The position numbers were made by a program, and so were the translations under genes. DNA of 64,000 bases from a bacterium. GTDB lineage: Bacteria; Desulfobacterota; Binatia; DP-6. The notes beneath the pieces are model-generated. The model was not told the DNA's origin and did not search any database. It worked only from the letters and a program-made list of their open reading frames with translations. Shown here one piece after another: positions 17,549-27,985 of the stretch. How positions within the stretch are numbered: position 1 is the stretch's first letter; every line of letters starts with the position of its first letter. The stretch spans positions 62,001-126,000 of the forward strand of contig JAHCID010000011.1 in assembly GCA_026129405.1 (NCBI GenBank), in the 5' to 3' direction.

Positions 17549-18595
17549 TCACGGACAGGGTACGCGGGCGGTCGACGCGGCGCCGGCCGGTACGTCCGCG
17601 AGATGGGTACGGCGATAGTCGCGCGGCGACTGCCCGCACCAGCGCCGGAACGCGCGCGTGAAATGCGCGTGGTCGGAGTACCCGATGTCGAGCGCGACCT
17701 CGAGGATGCGCGCGTCGGTCTCGGCGAGCATGCTCGCCGCCGACGCGAGCCGCGCCCGGTCGACGAGCGCCTCGTGCGTGACCCCGTACGAGGCGAGGCG
17801 GCGCTGCAACGTCCGCGGCGTCGTGCCGAGCGCGACGGCCGTCTCGCCGACCCGCGGCGGCCGCTCCCAGGTGAGCGTCTCCACCACCTGGGCGACCGCG
17901 TCGGCGAAGGTCGCCGCCGGCGCCGTCGCCCGCCAGGCCGCCACCGTCGCCCCGTCGCACGGCATCGTGGCGGCCGCCAGGCGCACGTCGAGCAGCCGGC
18001 GCGGGAAGGTGATGGCGGCGACGCGCTGCCCGAAGTCGATGCGAGCCCCGGCGAAGGCGTCGACGGCGCGCGCCGCCGCCCACTCGGGCGTCTGGAACTG
18101 CACGCGCGGCGGCCGCCACGTCGGTCCCGCCCCGAGCCGCAGGACGCCGAGCAGCAGGCGCACGACGTAGTGCTCCCCCTGGCGCCAGACCGGATCGCCA
18201 CCGTGTGGGACGCCGAGGCACAGCTCGAGGTCGGCGCCGCGCTCGTGCAGCCAGATGCGGCCGTGCGAGGCGAAGCGACGGCGCTGCGCAATGCACTCGC
18301 GCAGCGCGTCCCGCATCGTCGGCGCGGCGCACACCAGGGCGCCGAACACGCCGAGCGCCTCGACACCGCCCTCGCCGCCCGCGAGCGCGCCGAAGGCGTC
18401 GATCCCCTCCCGGCGGGCGGCGTTGCGCAGGAAGCGGGCCGCCGCCTCGCTCGGGATCAGTCCTTCCGGGGTCGCGAGCGTCGACGCCGGCAGGCCGACC
18501 CCCACGAGCAACGGCTCCGCCGCGCCGCCGATGCGGCGGAGGAACGCCAGCGCCGGCGACAGCACGCAGGCACGAATGAGCGACAGAGCGGCCAT
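17549..18595 (-). CDS. AraC-family transcriptional regulator
   Basis: 348 residues. The N-terminal about 230 residues match the ligand-binding region of OruR/ArgR-type AraC proteins (LASTLATPEGL-like opening, RNAARREGIDAFGALAGGEG, a FPRRLLDVRL segment). The C-terminal pair of helix-turn-helix motifs is clear: PPRVGETAVALGTTPRTLQR, RLASYGVTHEALVDRARLAS and ALDIGYSDHAHFTRAFRRWC with GQSPRDYRR. It ends 15 nt from the convergent unknown gene. A target gene is not evident in the window. Confidence 0.9.
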   Translation of the reverse strand: MAALSLIRACVLSPALAFLRRIGGAAEPLLVGVGLPASTLATPEGLIPSEAAARFLRNAARREGIDAFGALAGGEGGVEALGVFGALVCAAPTMRDALRECIAQRRRFASHGRIWLHERGADLELCLGVPHGGDPVWRQGEHYVVRLLLGVLRLGAGPTWRPPRVQFQTPEWAAARAVDAFAGARIDFGQRVAAITFPRRLLDVRLAAATMPCDGATVAAWRATAPAATFADAVAQVVETLTWERPPRVGETAVALGTTPRTLQRRLASYGVTHEALVDRARLASAASMLAETDARILEVALDIGYSDHAHFTRAFRRWCGQSPRDYRRTHLADVPAGAASTARVPCP

Positions 18596-18712
18596 GCCCC
18601 GCTAACAAACCTCGTGCCCCGCGCCGCCGCAGGCCCGCGCGGCCCGGCCGGTGGCGCTCCTTCCGAGCCACGGGAATGGGCGTCGAGCCGGCGACGCGCC
18701 TTCCGGAATGGC

Positions 18713-18737
18713 CGGCGGCGATTGCCGATCGCCGCCG
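18713..18737 (-). terminator. Strong hairpin between motE and the araC-type gene
   Basis: A perfect 10-bp stem (CGGCGGCGAT/ATCGCCGCCG) with a 5-nt loop lies 118 nt downstream of the motE-like stop and upstream of the AraC gene. It could end the long flgB-to-motE transcript. No T-tract follows. Confidence 0.4.
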
Positions 18738-18854
18738 CGGATGTGCCTCCCGTCTCCGGCTCCCCGCGTGCGCCCTGCGCCTCGCCGCGGTGCCGCCGCC
18801 GAGCAGTGCCCCGCATGGAGGGCGCGAGCCGGTGAGCCCCGCCGCGGCGGCGCT

Positions 18855-19472
18855 CTACGGCGCCGCGGCCTCGCTGCGCGTGCCGGCGAGGAGCTTCGTC
18901 AGCGCGACCGCGCGCTCGCGGCTCATCGCCGCGAGGATGGCGCCGATCTGCCGCTCCTTCATGCGGCCGAGCACGGCCCGCAGGGTGTCGTCGTCGACCT
19001 TGTCGAGGATGCCCGCCGCCTCCTCGGCCTTCATGGTCTCGAAGATGCGCGTGATCTCGACGACCCGCTCCTCGGCCGCCGGGCTCGCGGCGGAGGTCGT
19101 CGTGCCCGCCGGCTTCGCGCCGGGCTTCGGCCGCGCGCCCGCCGGCGCCGCGGCGTCGGCCGGGGACGGCGCGCCGGTGAGCGACTCCAGGCGGGCGACC
19201 TCCTGGCTCACGGTCTGCTCGAGCGACGCCAGCCCGGCCTCGCGCGCCGCGAGCTTCTGCTCGCGCTCGTCGAGCTGGCGATTGCGCTCCGCCACCGCGC
19301 TCAGCATCTCGCGGAAGCCGGCGCTCTGCTCGAGGAGCTCCTTCGGCAGGCCGGCCTCGGCCTTCTGTCGGGCAGGCGCCTCGGCCTGCACGACCGACGC
19401 GGCCCACCACGTCCCCAGGACGACGAGCTTCGCCGTCAGGCTCACCGCCACGATCAGCCGGATGATCCGCAT
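18855..19472 (-). CDS. MotE-like flagellar protein
   Basis: 205 residues: an N-terminal membrane or signal segment (IIRLIVAVSLTAKLVVLGTW), a long coiled coil (about residues 55-95: AERNRQLDEREQKLAAREAG), a Pro/Ala linker, and a C-terminal MgtE_N/FliG-like domain (RIFETMKAEEAAGILDKVDD, DTLRAVLGRMKERQIGAILA, AMSRERAVALTKLLAG). This is the MotE/FliJ-neighbour architecture, thought to support stator protein MotC or export. It is the last gene of the flgB-to-motE run, 2 nt from fliJ. Confidence 0.85.
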   Translation of the reverse strand: MRIIRLIVAVSLTAKLVVLGTWWAASVVQAEAPARQKAEAGLPKELLEQSAGFREMLSAVAERNRQLDEREQKLAAREAGLASLEQTVSQEVARLESLTGAPSPADAAAPAGARPKPGAKPAGTTTSAASPAAEERVVEITRIFETMKAEEAAGILDKVDDDTLRAVLGRMKERQIGAILAAMSRERAVALTKLLAGTRSEAAAP

Positions 19473-19474
19473 GC

Positions 19475-19915
19475 CTACTCCCGCTCTCCCCTGCCGCGCA
19501 GCGCCAGCTCGTCGAGCAGCCGCGCGTCCTCGCGGGCCGCGTCGGCGTCGAACCGGTCGCGTGCCCGCTCTTCCAGGCGCTCGAGCTTGCGCTCCTCCTG
19601 CCGCTCGGCGAGCAGCGCCTCGCGCTCGCGCTCGAGCTGCACGAGGAGCTGCTCGCGATCGCGCCGCAGGACGCGCTCGCGCGCCGCGGCGGCCGCCTCG
19701 AACGACCGCCACCGCGCCAGATCCGCGCCGGAGCAGCCGGCGGCGCTCGCCGCCTCCTCCGCCGCGCGCGCCTCGGCCTGGCTCGCCGCCGCCGCGGCGA
19801 TCCGCTGCTCGAGCGCCGCCAGCGCGGCGCGCGTGCGGGCGACGTGCTCCTGCGCCTGCTGGCGCAGCTGGGTGCGGACGCGCAGCACGCGGCCGAGCCG
19901 GAACCGGAACGTCAT
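19475..19915 (-). CDS. fliJ: Flagellar export protein FliJ
   Basis: Export chaperone/ATPase-stalk protein. 146 residues, almost entirely an antiparallel coiled coil, opening MTFRFRLGRVLRVRTQLRQQ, the FliJ signature (F-x-L-x-x-VL-x-x-R). It is rich in Glu, Arg, Ala and Leu (REQLLVQLEREREALLAERQ). The ATG overlaps the fliI stop (ATGA), as in most flagellar operons. The start is fixed by that overlap and the family opening. Confidence 0.9.
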   Translation of the reverse strand: MTFRFRLGRVLRVRTQLRQQAQEHVARTRAALAALEQRIAAAAASQAEARAAEEAASAAGCSGADLARWRSFEAAAAARERVLRRDREQLLVQLEREREALLAERQEERKLERLEERARDRFDADAAREDARLLDELALRGRGERE

Positions 19916-21231
19916 CGGACCACGCCTCCCACCAGCGAGGTCAGCGCCGCCGTCGCCTCGTCGAGCGACGCGGGCTCGGCGATCGCCTGGCGCAGGAAGC
20001 CCTGGATCTCGGGCAGCCGGGTGATGGCCTCGTCGATCGCGGCGCTGGCGCCGCGGGTGTACGCGCCGATCTGGATCAGGTCCTCCGCGTCGCGATACGT
20101 CGACAGCAGCGCGCGGACGCGCTGCGCGTGCGCGAGCTGCGCCGCCGGCACGACGTCGAGCATGACGCGCGAGATGCTCGACAGCACGTCGATCGCCGGA
20201 TAGTGCCCCTCGCTCGCGAGGCGGCGCGACAGCACGACGTGGCCGTCGAGGATCGAGCGCGCCGTGTCGGCGATGGGCTCGTTCATGTCGTCGCCTTCGA
20301 CCAGCACCGTGTAGAGCCCCGTGATGCTGCCGCGCGGCGCCCGGCCCGCGCGCTCGAGGAGCTTCGGCAGGAGCGCGAACACCGACGGCGTGTAGCCGCG
20401 CGACGCCGGCGGCTCGCCGACCGACAGCCCGACCTCGCGCTGCGCCATCGCGACCCGCGTGAGCGAGTCCATCATGAGCAGCACGTCGCGCCCCTGGTCG
20501 CGGAAGTACTCGGCGATCGCGCTCGCGAGGAAGGCGCCGCGGATGCGCACCAGCGGCGGCTGGTCGGACGTCGCCGCCACCACGATCGAGCGCCCGAGGG
20601 CGTCGCCGAGGTCGCGCTCGATGAACTCGCGCACCTCGCGACCGCGCTCGCCGACCAGGGCGATGACGTTCACCTCCGCCTTGGTGTAGCGCGCCATCAT
20701 GCCGAGGAGCGCGCTCTTGCCGACGCCGGAGCCCGCGAAGATGCCGAGACGCTGGCCGCGGCCGCAGGTGAGCAGCGCGTTGACGGCGCGGATGCCGAGG
20801 TCGAGCGGCTCGCGGATCGGCGAGCGGTCGAGCGGGTTGAGCGGCGCGCCGTAGAGCGGGTACTCGACGCCGCTGGCGAGCGCCGGCCCGCGGTCGAGCG
20901 GCTCGCCGAGCCCGTCGACGATGCGCCCGAGGAGGTCGTCGCCGACGTGGACGACGGGCCGCTCGCGCACCAGCGTCACCCGGCTGCCGGGTGCGACGCC
21001 GGCGAGGTCGCCGAGCGGCATCAAGAGCACGCGCCCCGAGCGGAAGCCGACCACCTCGGCCGGGATCGGCCGCGCGCCGTCGCCGCCGATCTCGCACAGC
21101 GACCCCACGGGCGCGCCCGGCCCGGTGGCCTCGACGACGAGCCCGATGACGTCGGTGACGCGGCCGGAGACGCGCACGGGGTTCAGGATCGCCAGCTCGC
21201 GCTGGGCGCGGGAGAAGTCGAGCTCGACCAC
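19912..21231 (-). CDS. fliI: Flagellum-specific ATPase FliI
   Basis: F1-beta-like ATPase of the export apparatus. 439 residues: beta-barrel N-domain, Walker A GIFAGSGVGKS at about residues 163-173, VIALVGERGREVREFIERDL, Walker B region DVLLMMDSLTRVAMAQREVG, and the FliI-specific GLSVGEPPASRGYTPSVFAL. C-terminal helical region with RDAEDLIQIGAYTRGAS. Length and motifs are standard. It sits between fliH (3 nt) and fliJ (4-nt overlap). Confidence 0.96.
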   Translation of the reverse strand: MVELDFSRAQRELAILNPVRVSGRVTDVIGLVVEATGPGAPVGSLCEIGGDGARPIPAEVVGFRSGRVLLMPLGDLAGVAPGSRVTLVRERPVVHVGDDLLGRIVDGLGEPLDRGPALASGVEYPLYGAPLNPLDRSPIREPLDLGIRAVNALLTCGRGQRLGIFAGSGVGKSALLGMMARYTKAEVNVIALVGERGREVREFIERDLGDALGRSIVVAATSDQPPLVRIRGAFLASAIAEYFRDQGRDVLLMMDSLTRVAMAQREVGLSVGEPPASRGYTPSVFALLPKLLERAGRAPRGSITGLYTVLVEGDDMNEPIADTARSILDGHVVLSRRLASEGHYPAIDVLSSISRVMLDVVPAAQLAHAQRVRALLSTYRDAEDLIQIGAYTRGASAAIDEAITRLPEIQGFLRQAIAEPASLDEATAALTSLVGGVVR

Positions 21232-21234
21232 GGC

Positions 21235-21903
21235 TCAGCCCCCCATCCGCACGAGCGCGCGCTCCGCCACCGCGAGCTGCGTCTCGACGCCGATGTCGAC
21301 CTCGCCGTAGCGGCTCTCGACGATGCAGCCGCCGGGTGGGAGGGCGGGGTCGTCGACGATCTGCATCTCCTTCACGTCCTCGAGCTGCGCCTTCAGCTCG
21401 GGCGCGTGCTCGAGCAGCCAGGCCGCGAGCGCCGGGGGCACCCGGATCAGGATGCGCTCGCGGTCGACCGCCTGGCGCACCGCCGCGCGCAGCATCGCCA
21501 TCCAGATCTCCGGCCGCTCCTGGAGCTCCTGCTGCACGACCTTGCGCGCCACGCCGAGGGCGACCAGCAGGAGCTCGCGCTCGTAGCGGCTGCGCAGCTG
21601 TGCCTGGAAGCGTGCGAGGCTTTCGAGCGACTCGGCGAGCGTGCGGTGCCCGGCGTCGATCTCGGCTGCGAGCTCCGCACGGGCTTGCGCGAAGCCGGCC
21701 TGCCACGCGGGATGGTCCTCCACGCGGTCGATCGGCGCGGACTCGGCGTCGCCCGGCTCGGCGCCCGCCGCCGCACCCTCCGGCGCCGCCGGCGGCCGCT
21801 CGGGCGCCGGCGCGGGTCCGCCGCCCACGAACGGCCGGAAGCCGCCTGCGTCCCCGCCGCCGCCGACCAGCGGCGCGAAGCCGGGCGGCTCAGACGAGGG
21901 CAT
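21235..21903 (-). CDS. fliH: Flagellar export ATPase regulator FliH
   Basis: Stator-like subunit that binds and regulates FliI. 222 residues: a Gly/Pro/Ala-rich N-terminus (about residues 1-60) and a FliH/YscL domain with HPAWQAGFAQARAELAAEID, LLLVALGVARKVVQQELQER, VRQAVDRERILIRVPPALAA and GGCIVESRYGEVDIGVETQL. It overlaps the 3' end of fliG by 14 nt and precedes fliI by 3 nt. Confidence 0.9.
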   Translation of the reverse strand: MPSSEPPGFAPLVGGGGDAGGFRPFVGGGPAPAPERPPAAPEGAAAGAEPGDAESAPIDRVEDHPAWQAGFAQARAELAAEIDAGHRTLAESLESLARFQAQLRSRYERELLLVALGVARKVVQQELQERPEIWMAMLRAAVRQAVDRERILIRVPPALAAWLLEHAPELKAQLEDVKEMQIVDDPALPPGGCIVESRYGEVDIGVETQLAVAERALVRMGG

Positions 21904-22966
21904 CGTCCCCTCCGCCGCCGAGCTGGATCTTCTGCTCCTCGGCCAGCCGGCGCGCGACGGTGATGATGTTGGCCTGCGCCTTCTCGACGTCCTTCAGGCG
22001 CACCGGGCCCATCGTGCCCATGTCCTCCTGGAGGATCTCGGCGGCGCGCGCGGAGATGTTGCGGAAGATCTTCTCCTGCATGGTCGGGCTCGCGGTCTTC
22101 AGCGCCAGCATGAGGTCCTCGCGCGCGACCTCCTTCAGCAGCGTCTGCATGCCGCGGTTGTCGAGCCGGGCCAGGTCCTCGAAGGTCAGCATGAGGTTGC
22201 GGATCTGCTCCGCGACGTCGGGGACGGAGTCGTCGAGCTCGCTGAAGACGCGCGACTCCACCGCCTTGTCGACCAGGTTCATGATGTCGGCTGCGAGCTT
22301 CGTGCCGCCCAGCCCGCCCCCGCTCTTGCCGCTCGACGTCGCCGCCGCGCCGCCGAGGCTCTGCACCTGGCCCAGGATCACCGCGCCCACCTCGGCCAGC
22401 AGCTCGGGCTCGACGCTCTTCAGCTCCGAGATGCGGCGCACCACGTCCGCGTGCAGCTCCTCCCCGAGCAGGTTAAGGACGTCCGCCGCCTGGCGCGGCA
22501 CGAGGTGGCCGAGCACCATCGCGATCACCTGCGGGTGCTCGGTCCCGAGCACCTTCGCGATGACCGCGGGCGACACGCCCTCGAGCTTCGCGCCGAGCGA
22601 GGGGCTGCCCTCGCCCTCCTTCGCGCGCGCGAGCTCGCGCATCGCCTCCTCCTGCGCCCCGCGGCTGGTGGGAGCGAGCGCCTGGATCAGCTGGCGCACG
22701 AAGGTCTCGCCGTCGACGAGGAAGCCGGAGCGGCTGGTGAGCCAGCGCCACGCCTCCTCGTGCACGGCCGCGGCCTCGGGCCGCGGGATGGAGCGCGTGC
22801 GCGCCATCGCCGCCGACAGCGCCCGCACCTCGCCTTCGCCGAGGTGCTTCATGACCTCGCGCGCGGCGTCGGGGCCGAGCGTCAAGAGGAGGATGGCGGC
22901 CTTTTCGATGCCGACGGCGGGTCCGGGGAGCCGCGGCGGGCGTGGCGTGAGGGCGGTCTCGCTCAT
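21890..22966 (-). CDS. fliG: Flagellar motor switch protein FliG
   Basis: C-ring protein that interacts with the stator to generate torque. 358 residues: N-terminal IEKAAILLLTLGPDAAREVM, middle domain with the EHPQ motif (LGTEHPQVIAMVLGHLVPRQ), the hinge, and the C-terminal torque domain (MLTFEDLARLDNRGMQTLLK, EVAREDLMLALKTASPTMQE, KIFRNISARAAEILQEDM). Charged torque residues are present. From an ATG at 22966; the fliF stop is 3 nt upstream. Confidence 0.96.
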   Translation of the reverse strand: MSETALTPRPPRLPGPAVGIEKAAILLLTLGPDAAREVMKHLGEGEVRALSAAMARTRSIPRPEAAAVHEEAWRWLTSRSGFLVDGETFVRQLIQALAPTSRGAQEEAMRELARAKEGEGSPSLGAKLEGVSPAVIAKVLGTEHPQVIAMVLGHLVPRQAADVLNLLGEELHADVVRRISELKSVEPELLAEVGAVILGQVQSLGGAAATSSGKSGGGLGGTKLAADIMNLVDKAVESRVFSELDDSVPDVAEQIRNLMLTFEDLARLDNRGMQTLLKEVAREDLMLALKTASPTMQEKIFRNISARAAEILQEDMGTMGPVRLKDVEKAQANIITVARRLAEEQKIQLGGGGDDALV

Positions 22967-22968
22967 GG

Positions 22969-24525
22969 TCAGGCGGTCCGGGTCTCCTGGTCTTCCTGGA
23001 GCCATTCGCGCACGAGCTGCGCCGCGCGCTCGGGATGCTGCTGGGTGAGCATCAGGTTCTCCTGCGTGAGGGCCGTCATCGCCGCGGTGACGTCGCCGCC
23101 GCGCAGCGCCTGCACGGCCGGGCTGTCGCGCCGCACGGCCAGCGCCAGCAGCAGCGGCCGCACGACGTAGAGCAGCGCGAAGGCCACGAAGGCGACGCCG
23201 AGGAGCCGCGTCAGCACGGCGGGCATCCAGCGTCCGACCGCCGACAAGACGCCGCTGCCCGTGGCCTCCGGCGCCTCCTGGAACGGGGCGCTCATCACCT
23301 GGATCTGGTCGCCGCGCTCCTCGTTGAAGCCGACGGCGCTCTTCACCAGCTCGGTGTAGCGGTCGAGCTCCTCCTGCGGCCGCGGCTGGAAGGTCCGCGT
23401 GCCGTTCTCCTCGGTGTAGGTGCCGTCGACCACCACCGCGACCGACAGGCGCTCGAGCGCGCCGACCGGGGCGATCGTCCGCGACACCATCTTCGAGATC
23501 TCGTAGGTGACCGACTGCTCGCGGCGCTCCGTGGTCGGGCCCGACGGCACGTTGGTCTCGACGACCTCGTTCGTCAGGTTCGACTGCGTGCCCGGCACGC
23601 CGCCCGTCGGCGGCGCGCCGACGGTCTCCTCGCGGCGCTGCTGCTCCGTCTTGAGGACCGCGCCGTCGGGGTCGAAGCGCTCCTCGGTGCGCTCGGCGCG
23701 CGCGAAGTCGAGCTTCGCCGCTACCCGCGCGACCACGGCGCCCCGGCCGACGATGGCGCCGAGCAGGCTCTCGACGCGCTCCTCGGTGCCACGCTCCATG
23801 GCGCGCTGGTAGTCGAGCGCGGTGCCCGACGCCGCGCCGTCGTCGAGCCCGGCGCCGCGGTCCGGCGTCAGCATGCGGCCCGCCTCGTCGACGACGGTGA
23901 CGCCGTCCGGGTCCATCCCCTCGACGCTCGCCGCGACCAGGTTCACGATGCCGTCGATCTGCGCCCGCGACAGCGCGCGCCCGGGCGCGAGCTTCACGAC
24001 CACCGACGCCGACGGCCGCCGGTCCTGGGAGACGAACAGCGAGCGCTCCGGCAGTGCCAGGTGCACGCGCGCCGAGTCGACGCCGCCCAGCTCCGAGATG
24101 GTCCGCGCGAGCTCGCCCTGGAGCGCACGCTGGTAGTTGAGGTGCTGGAGGAAGTCCGTCTGCCCGAGCGTCTGGCGGTCGAAGAGCTCGAAGCCGACGC
24201 CGCCGCCCTCGGGCAGCCCGCGGCTGGCGAGCGCCAGGCGCAGCTCGTAGAGGCGCTCGCCCGGGACGAGGATCGCGCGGCCGCCGTCGTCGAGCTGGTA
24301 GTCGACCTTCTCGTCGCGCAGCGCCTGGACGATGCGGCCCGCGTCGTCCTGCGACAGGTTGGTGAACAGCGGCCGGTAGAGCGGCCGCTGCACCCACCAG
24401 GCGAGGCCGAGCACGAGGAGCACCGACGCCACGCCGACGCCGACGATGGCGATACGGCGTGCGGGCGGGAGCGCGACGAAGAAGTCGCGGACGTTCTCGA
24501 GGAGCTGCTGGACGCGTGCGTTCAT
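22969..24525 (-). CDS. fliF: Flagellar MS-ring protein FliF
   Basis: Builds the MS ring in the inner membrane. 518 residues with an N-terminal membrane segment (ARRIAIVGVGVASVLLVLGL), the YscJ/FliF ring-building region (PLFTNLSQDDAGRIVQALRD, RLYELRLALASRGLPEGGGV, QTDFLQHLNYQRALQGELAR), a second membrane segment at about 425-450 (LLGVAFVAFALLYVVRPLLL), and a FliG-binding C-terminal tail. It starts 3 nt after fliE. Confidence 0.96.
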   Translation of the reverse strand: MNARVQQLLENVRDFFVALPPARRIAIVGVGVASVLLVLGLAWWVQRPLYRPLFTNLSQDDAGRIVQALRDEKVDYQLDDGGRAILVPGERLYELRLALASRGLPEGGGVGFELFDRQTLGQTDFLQHLNYQRALQGELARTISELGGVDSARVHLALPERSLFVSQDRRPSASVVVKLAPGRALSRAQIDGIVNLVAASVEGMDPDGVTVVDEAGRMLTPDRGAGLDDGAASGTALDYQRAMERGTEERVESLLGAIVGRGAVVARVAAKLDFARAERTEERFDPDGAVLKTEQQRREETVGAPPTGGVPGTQSNLTNEVVETNVPSGPTTERREQSVTYEISKMVSRTIAPVGALERLSVAVVVDGTYTEENGTRTFQPRPQEELDRYTELVKSAVGFNEERGDQIQVMSAPFQEAPEATGSGVLSAVGRWMPAVLTRLLGVAFVAFALLYVVRPLLLALAVRRDSPAVQALRGGDVTAAMTALTQENLMLTQQHPERAAQLVREWLQEDQETRTA

Positions 24526-24528
24526 CGC

Positions 24529-24849
24529 TTACACCTGCATGCGCACGATCTCCTGGTAGGCCTCCACGATCTTGTTGCGGACCTGCATCATGAGGCGGAA
24601 GGAGAGATCGGCCTTCTCGAGGGCGATCATGGTGTCGTGCAGCGTCGTGGGGCCGCCGCTCGCGAGATCGGTGATCGCGACGTCGGCCTGCTGCTGGAGC
24701 GAGTTGACCTGGGTGAGCGAATCCTCGAGCAGCTGCCCGAAGGTCTGCCCTCCCGCCTCGGCGAGCCCGAGGCCCTTCCCGAGGTTCTTCTTGTAGTCCG
24801 GCCCCTCGATGGTCGGGGGAAGGCCCGGAACGAGACGGGTGGGCTCCAT
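24529..24849 (-). CDS. fliE: Flagellar MS-ring/rod junction protein FliE
   Basis: Joins the MS ring to the rod. 106 residues: the family C-terminal helix is clear (TFGQLLEDSLTQVNSLQQQA, LHDTMIALEKADLSFRLMMQ, VRNKIVEAYQEIVRMQV). It lies 8 nt after flgC and is followed at once by fliF, the canonical flgB-flgC-fliE-fliF order. Confidence 0.95.
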   Translation of the reverse strand: MEPTRLVPGLPPTIEGPDYKKNLGKGLGLAEAGGQTFGQLLEDSLTQVNSLQQQADVAITDLASGGPTTLHDTMIALEKADLSFRLMMQVRNKIVEAYQEIVRMQV

Positions 24850-24857
24850 CGTGCCTC

Positions 24858-25307
24858 CTAGCCGGCGATCGACAGCGCGGCCTCACCGAGCCGCTTGGTC
24901 GCCGTCACCACCTGGATGTTGGCCTCGTAGGCGCGCGTCGCGGCCTGGAGGTCCACCATCTCGAGCAGCGGGTTCACGTTCGGATAGGTCACGTAGCCGT
25001 CGCCGTCGGCGTCGGGGTGCCCGGGATCGAAGACCATGCGTCCCGGCGTCGGATCGTCGACGACGCCGACGACGGACACGCCCGGCCGGCGCCCGCCGAG
25101 GCCGAACTCGGCCAACGTGTTCGCGAAGTCGCCGTCGAGCTCCTGGCCCATGAAGACGACGCTCTGGCGCACGTACGGGCCGCCCCCGACGGTGCGCGTG
25201 GTGTTGGCGTTGGCGAGGTTCGTCGCGATGACGTCGAGGCGCATGCGCTCGGCGCGCAGGCCGCTCGCGGCGATCGCGAAGGTGGGATTCAGGACGTCGA
25301 CGTTCAT
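24858..25307 (-). CDS. flgC: Flagellar basal-body rod protein FlgC
   Basis: Proximal rod protein. 149 residues: N-terminal helix FAIAASGLRAERMRLDVIAT with NLANANTTR, a FlgC-specific middle (GVSVVGVVDDPTPGRMVFDP, GHPDADGDGYVTYPNVNPLL) and the C-terminal helix EMVDLQAATRAYEANIQVVT. The ATG overlaps the flgB stop by 1 nt. Standard length. Confidence 0.95.
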   Translation of the reverse strand: MNVDVLNPTFAIAASGLRAERMRLDVIATNLANANTTRTVGGGPYVRQSVVFMGQELDGDFANTLAEFGLGGRRPGVSVVGVVDDPTPGRMVFDPGHPDADGDGYVTYPNVNPLLEMVDLQAATRAYEANIQVVTATKRLGEAALSIAG

Positions 25308-25675
25308 CAGCGGGTCCCTTCGATGGCCGAGCGCAGGAGGCCGAGACGCTTCGAGAGGATGCGCGTCAGCGCCACGTAGCGGCCGGCGTTGTCCGAGAGC
25401 TCGGCCATCTGCATGTCGAGATCGACGGTGTTGCCGTCGGCGCGTGGCGCGACGTCGTCGTCGTCGATCACGCGGGGATCGACCTTCGCCGTGCCGCCGA
25501 CCTCCGGCGCCTGGAACGCGCGGCGCAGCTCGGTGCGGAAGTCGACGTCCTGGGCGCGGTAGCCCGGCGTCTCGACGTTGGCGAGGTTCGTCGCCAGCAC
25601 GGTGTGGCGCCGGTTGTGCACCGTGAGGGCGTTGGCGAGCCCCTGGAGGGTCGGATCGAGCAGCGGTGTGCGCAT
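25307..25675 (-). CDS. flgB: Flagellar basal-body rod protein FlgB
   Basis: Proximal rod protein. 122 residues: N-terminal helix (LANALTVHNRRHTVLATNLA with NVETPGYRAQDVDF) and C-terminal helix (LDMQMAELSDNAGRYVALTR). It follows the sigma-54 activator gene by 1 nt, so the activator and basal-body genes are co-transcribed, which is less usual than a separate flgB promoter. Confidence 0.94.
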   Translation of the reverse strand: MRTPLLDPTLQGLANALTVHNRRHTVLATNLANVETPGYRAQDVDFRTELRRAFQAPEVGGTAKVDPRVIDDDDVAPRADGNTVDLDMQMAELSDNAGRYVALTRILSKRLGLLRSAIEGTR

Positions 25676-25676
25676 G

Positions 25677-27043
<1,367 letters not shown>

Positions 27044-27047
<4 letters not shown>

Positions 27048-27985
27048 GCCTCCGCCGCGCGCAGCCGTGGCGCGTCGGCCTCTTCGCTCCGGCGCGCCGC
27101 GGCGCGCGGAATGCTCACCGTGAACTCGGCGCCGCGCCCGGGCTCGCTGCGCAGCGCGAGCGTGCCGTCCATGGCGAGCACCAGCTCGCGCGCGACGGCC
27201 AGCCCGAGCCCCGTGCCCTTCGCCCGCGTGGTGTAGAACGGGCGGAACACCAGCTCCTGCTCCGCCGCACCGATGCCGGGACCGGTGTCGGCGACGACGA
27301 CGCGCACGCGGTCCGCGTCGAGACCGACGGCGACGCGCAGCGTGCCGCCGTCGCCCATCGCCTGCACGGCGTTGCGCACCAGGTTCAGCAGCACCGGGCG
27401 CAGGAGATGCGGGTCCGCCTCCGCCGTCACCACCGGCGCCGCATAGGCACGCTCGACGACGATCGCGTTCGCGGCCCGCAGCTCGCCGGTGTAGCGCAGC
27501 GCGTCCTCGACCAGCGCGCAGCAGTCGACCGCCGCCCGGGCGGCCACGCGCGTGCGCGTGAACTCGAGCAGGTTGGTGACGAGATGGTTCAGATCGGCGA
27601 TGCCCGACGCCACCTGCCGCGCGAGCCGCACCGTGTCCGGCTGATCGGCGAGGTCCTGGAGGAGGAGGCCGGTGAACAGCTCCATCGCCCCGAGCGGGTT
27701 GCGCACCTCGTGGGCGAGCATCGCCGCCATCTCGCCCATGGCGGCGAGGCGGCTCTGGCGCAGCGCCTCGGCCTCGAGGCGGCGCTCGCGCTCGAGGCTC
27801 TCGGCGAGCAGCCGGTTCTTCTCCTCGAGCTCGGTGGTGAGGTCCTGCACGCGGATGCGGAGCGCGCCGTACTCGTGCTCGAGCCGCGCGGTCGCGTCGC
27901 TGAAGTGCGCGAACGCGCGCGCCAGGCCGTGCAGCTCCGGCGGCGCCGCGGCGGCGCCGTCCAGCGCCAGCATCTCAATGGGCAT
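27044..27985 (-). CDS. Sensor histidine kinase (FlrB/FleS-like)
   Basis: Cytoplasmic kinase expected to phosphorylate the adjacent activator. 313 residues with no membrane segment: an N-terminal coiled coil ([20 protein letters not shown]), HisKA with His92 in [20 protein letters not shown], and HATPase with N-box [17 protein letters not shown]1 [11 protein letters not shown]-box and G2 [14 protein letters not shown]. It overlaps the regulator downstream and the AMIN/TPR gene upstream (11 nt). FleS/FlrB kinases have the same layout. Confidence 0.92.
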
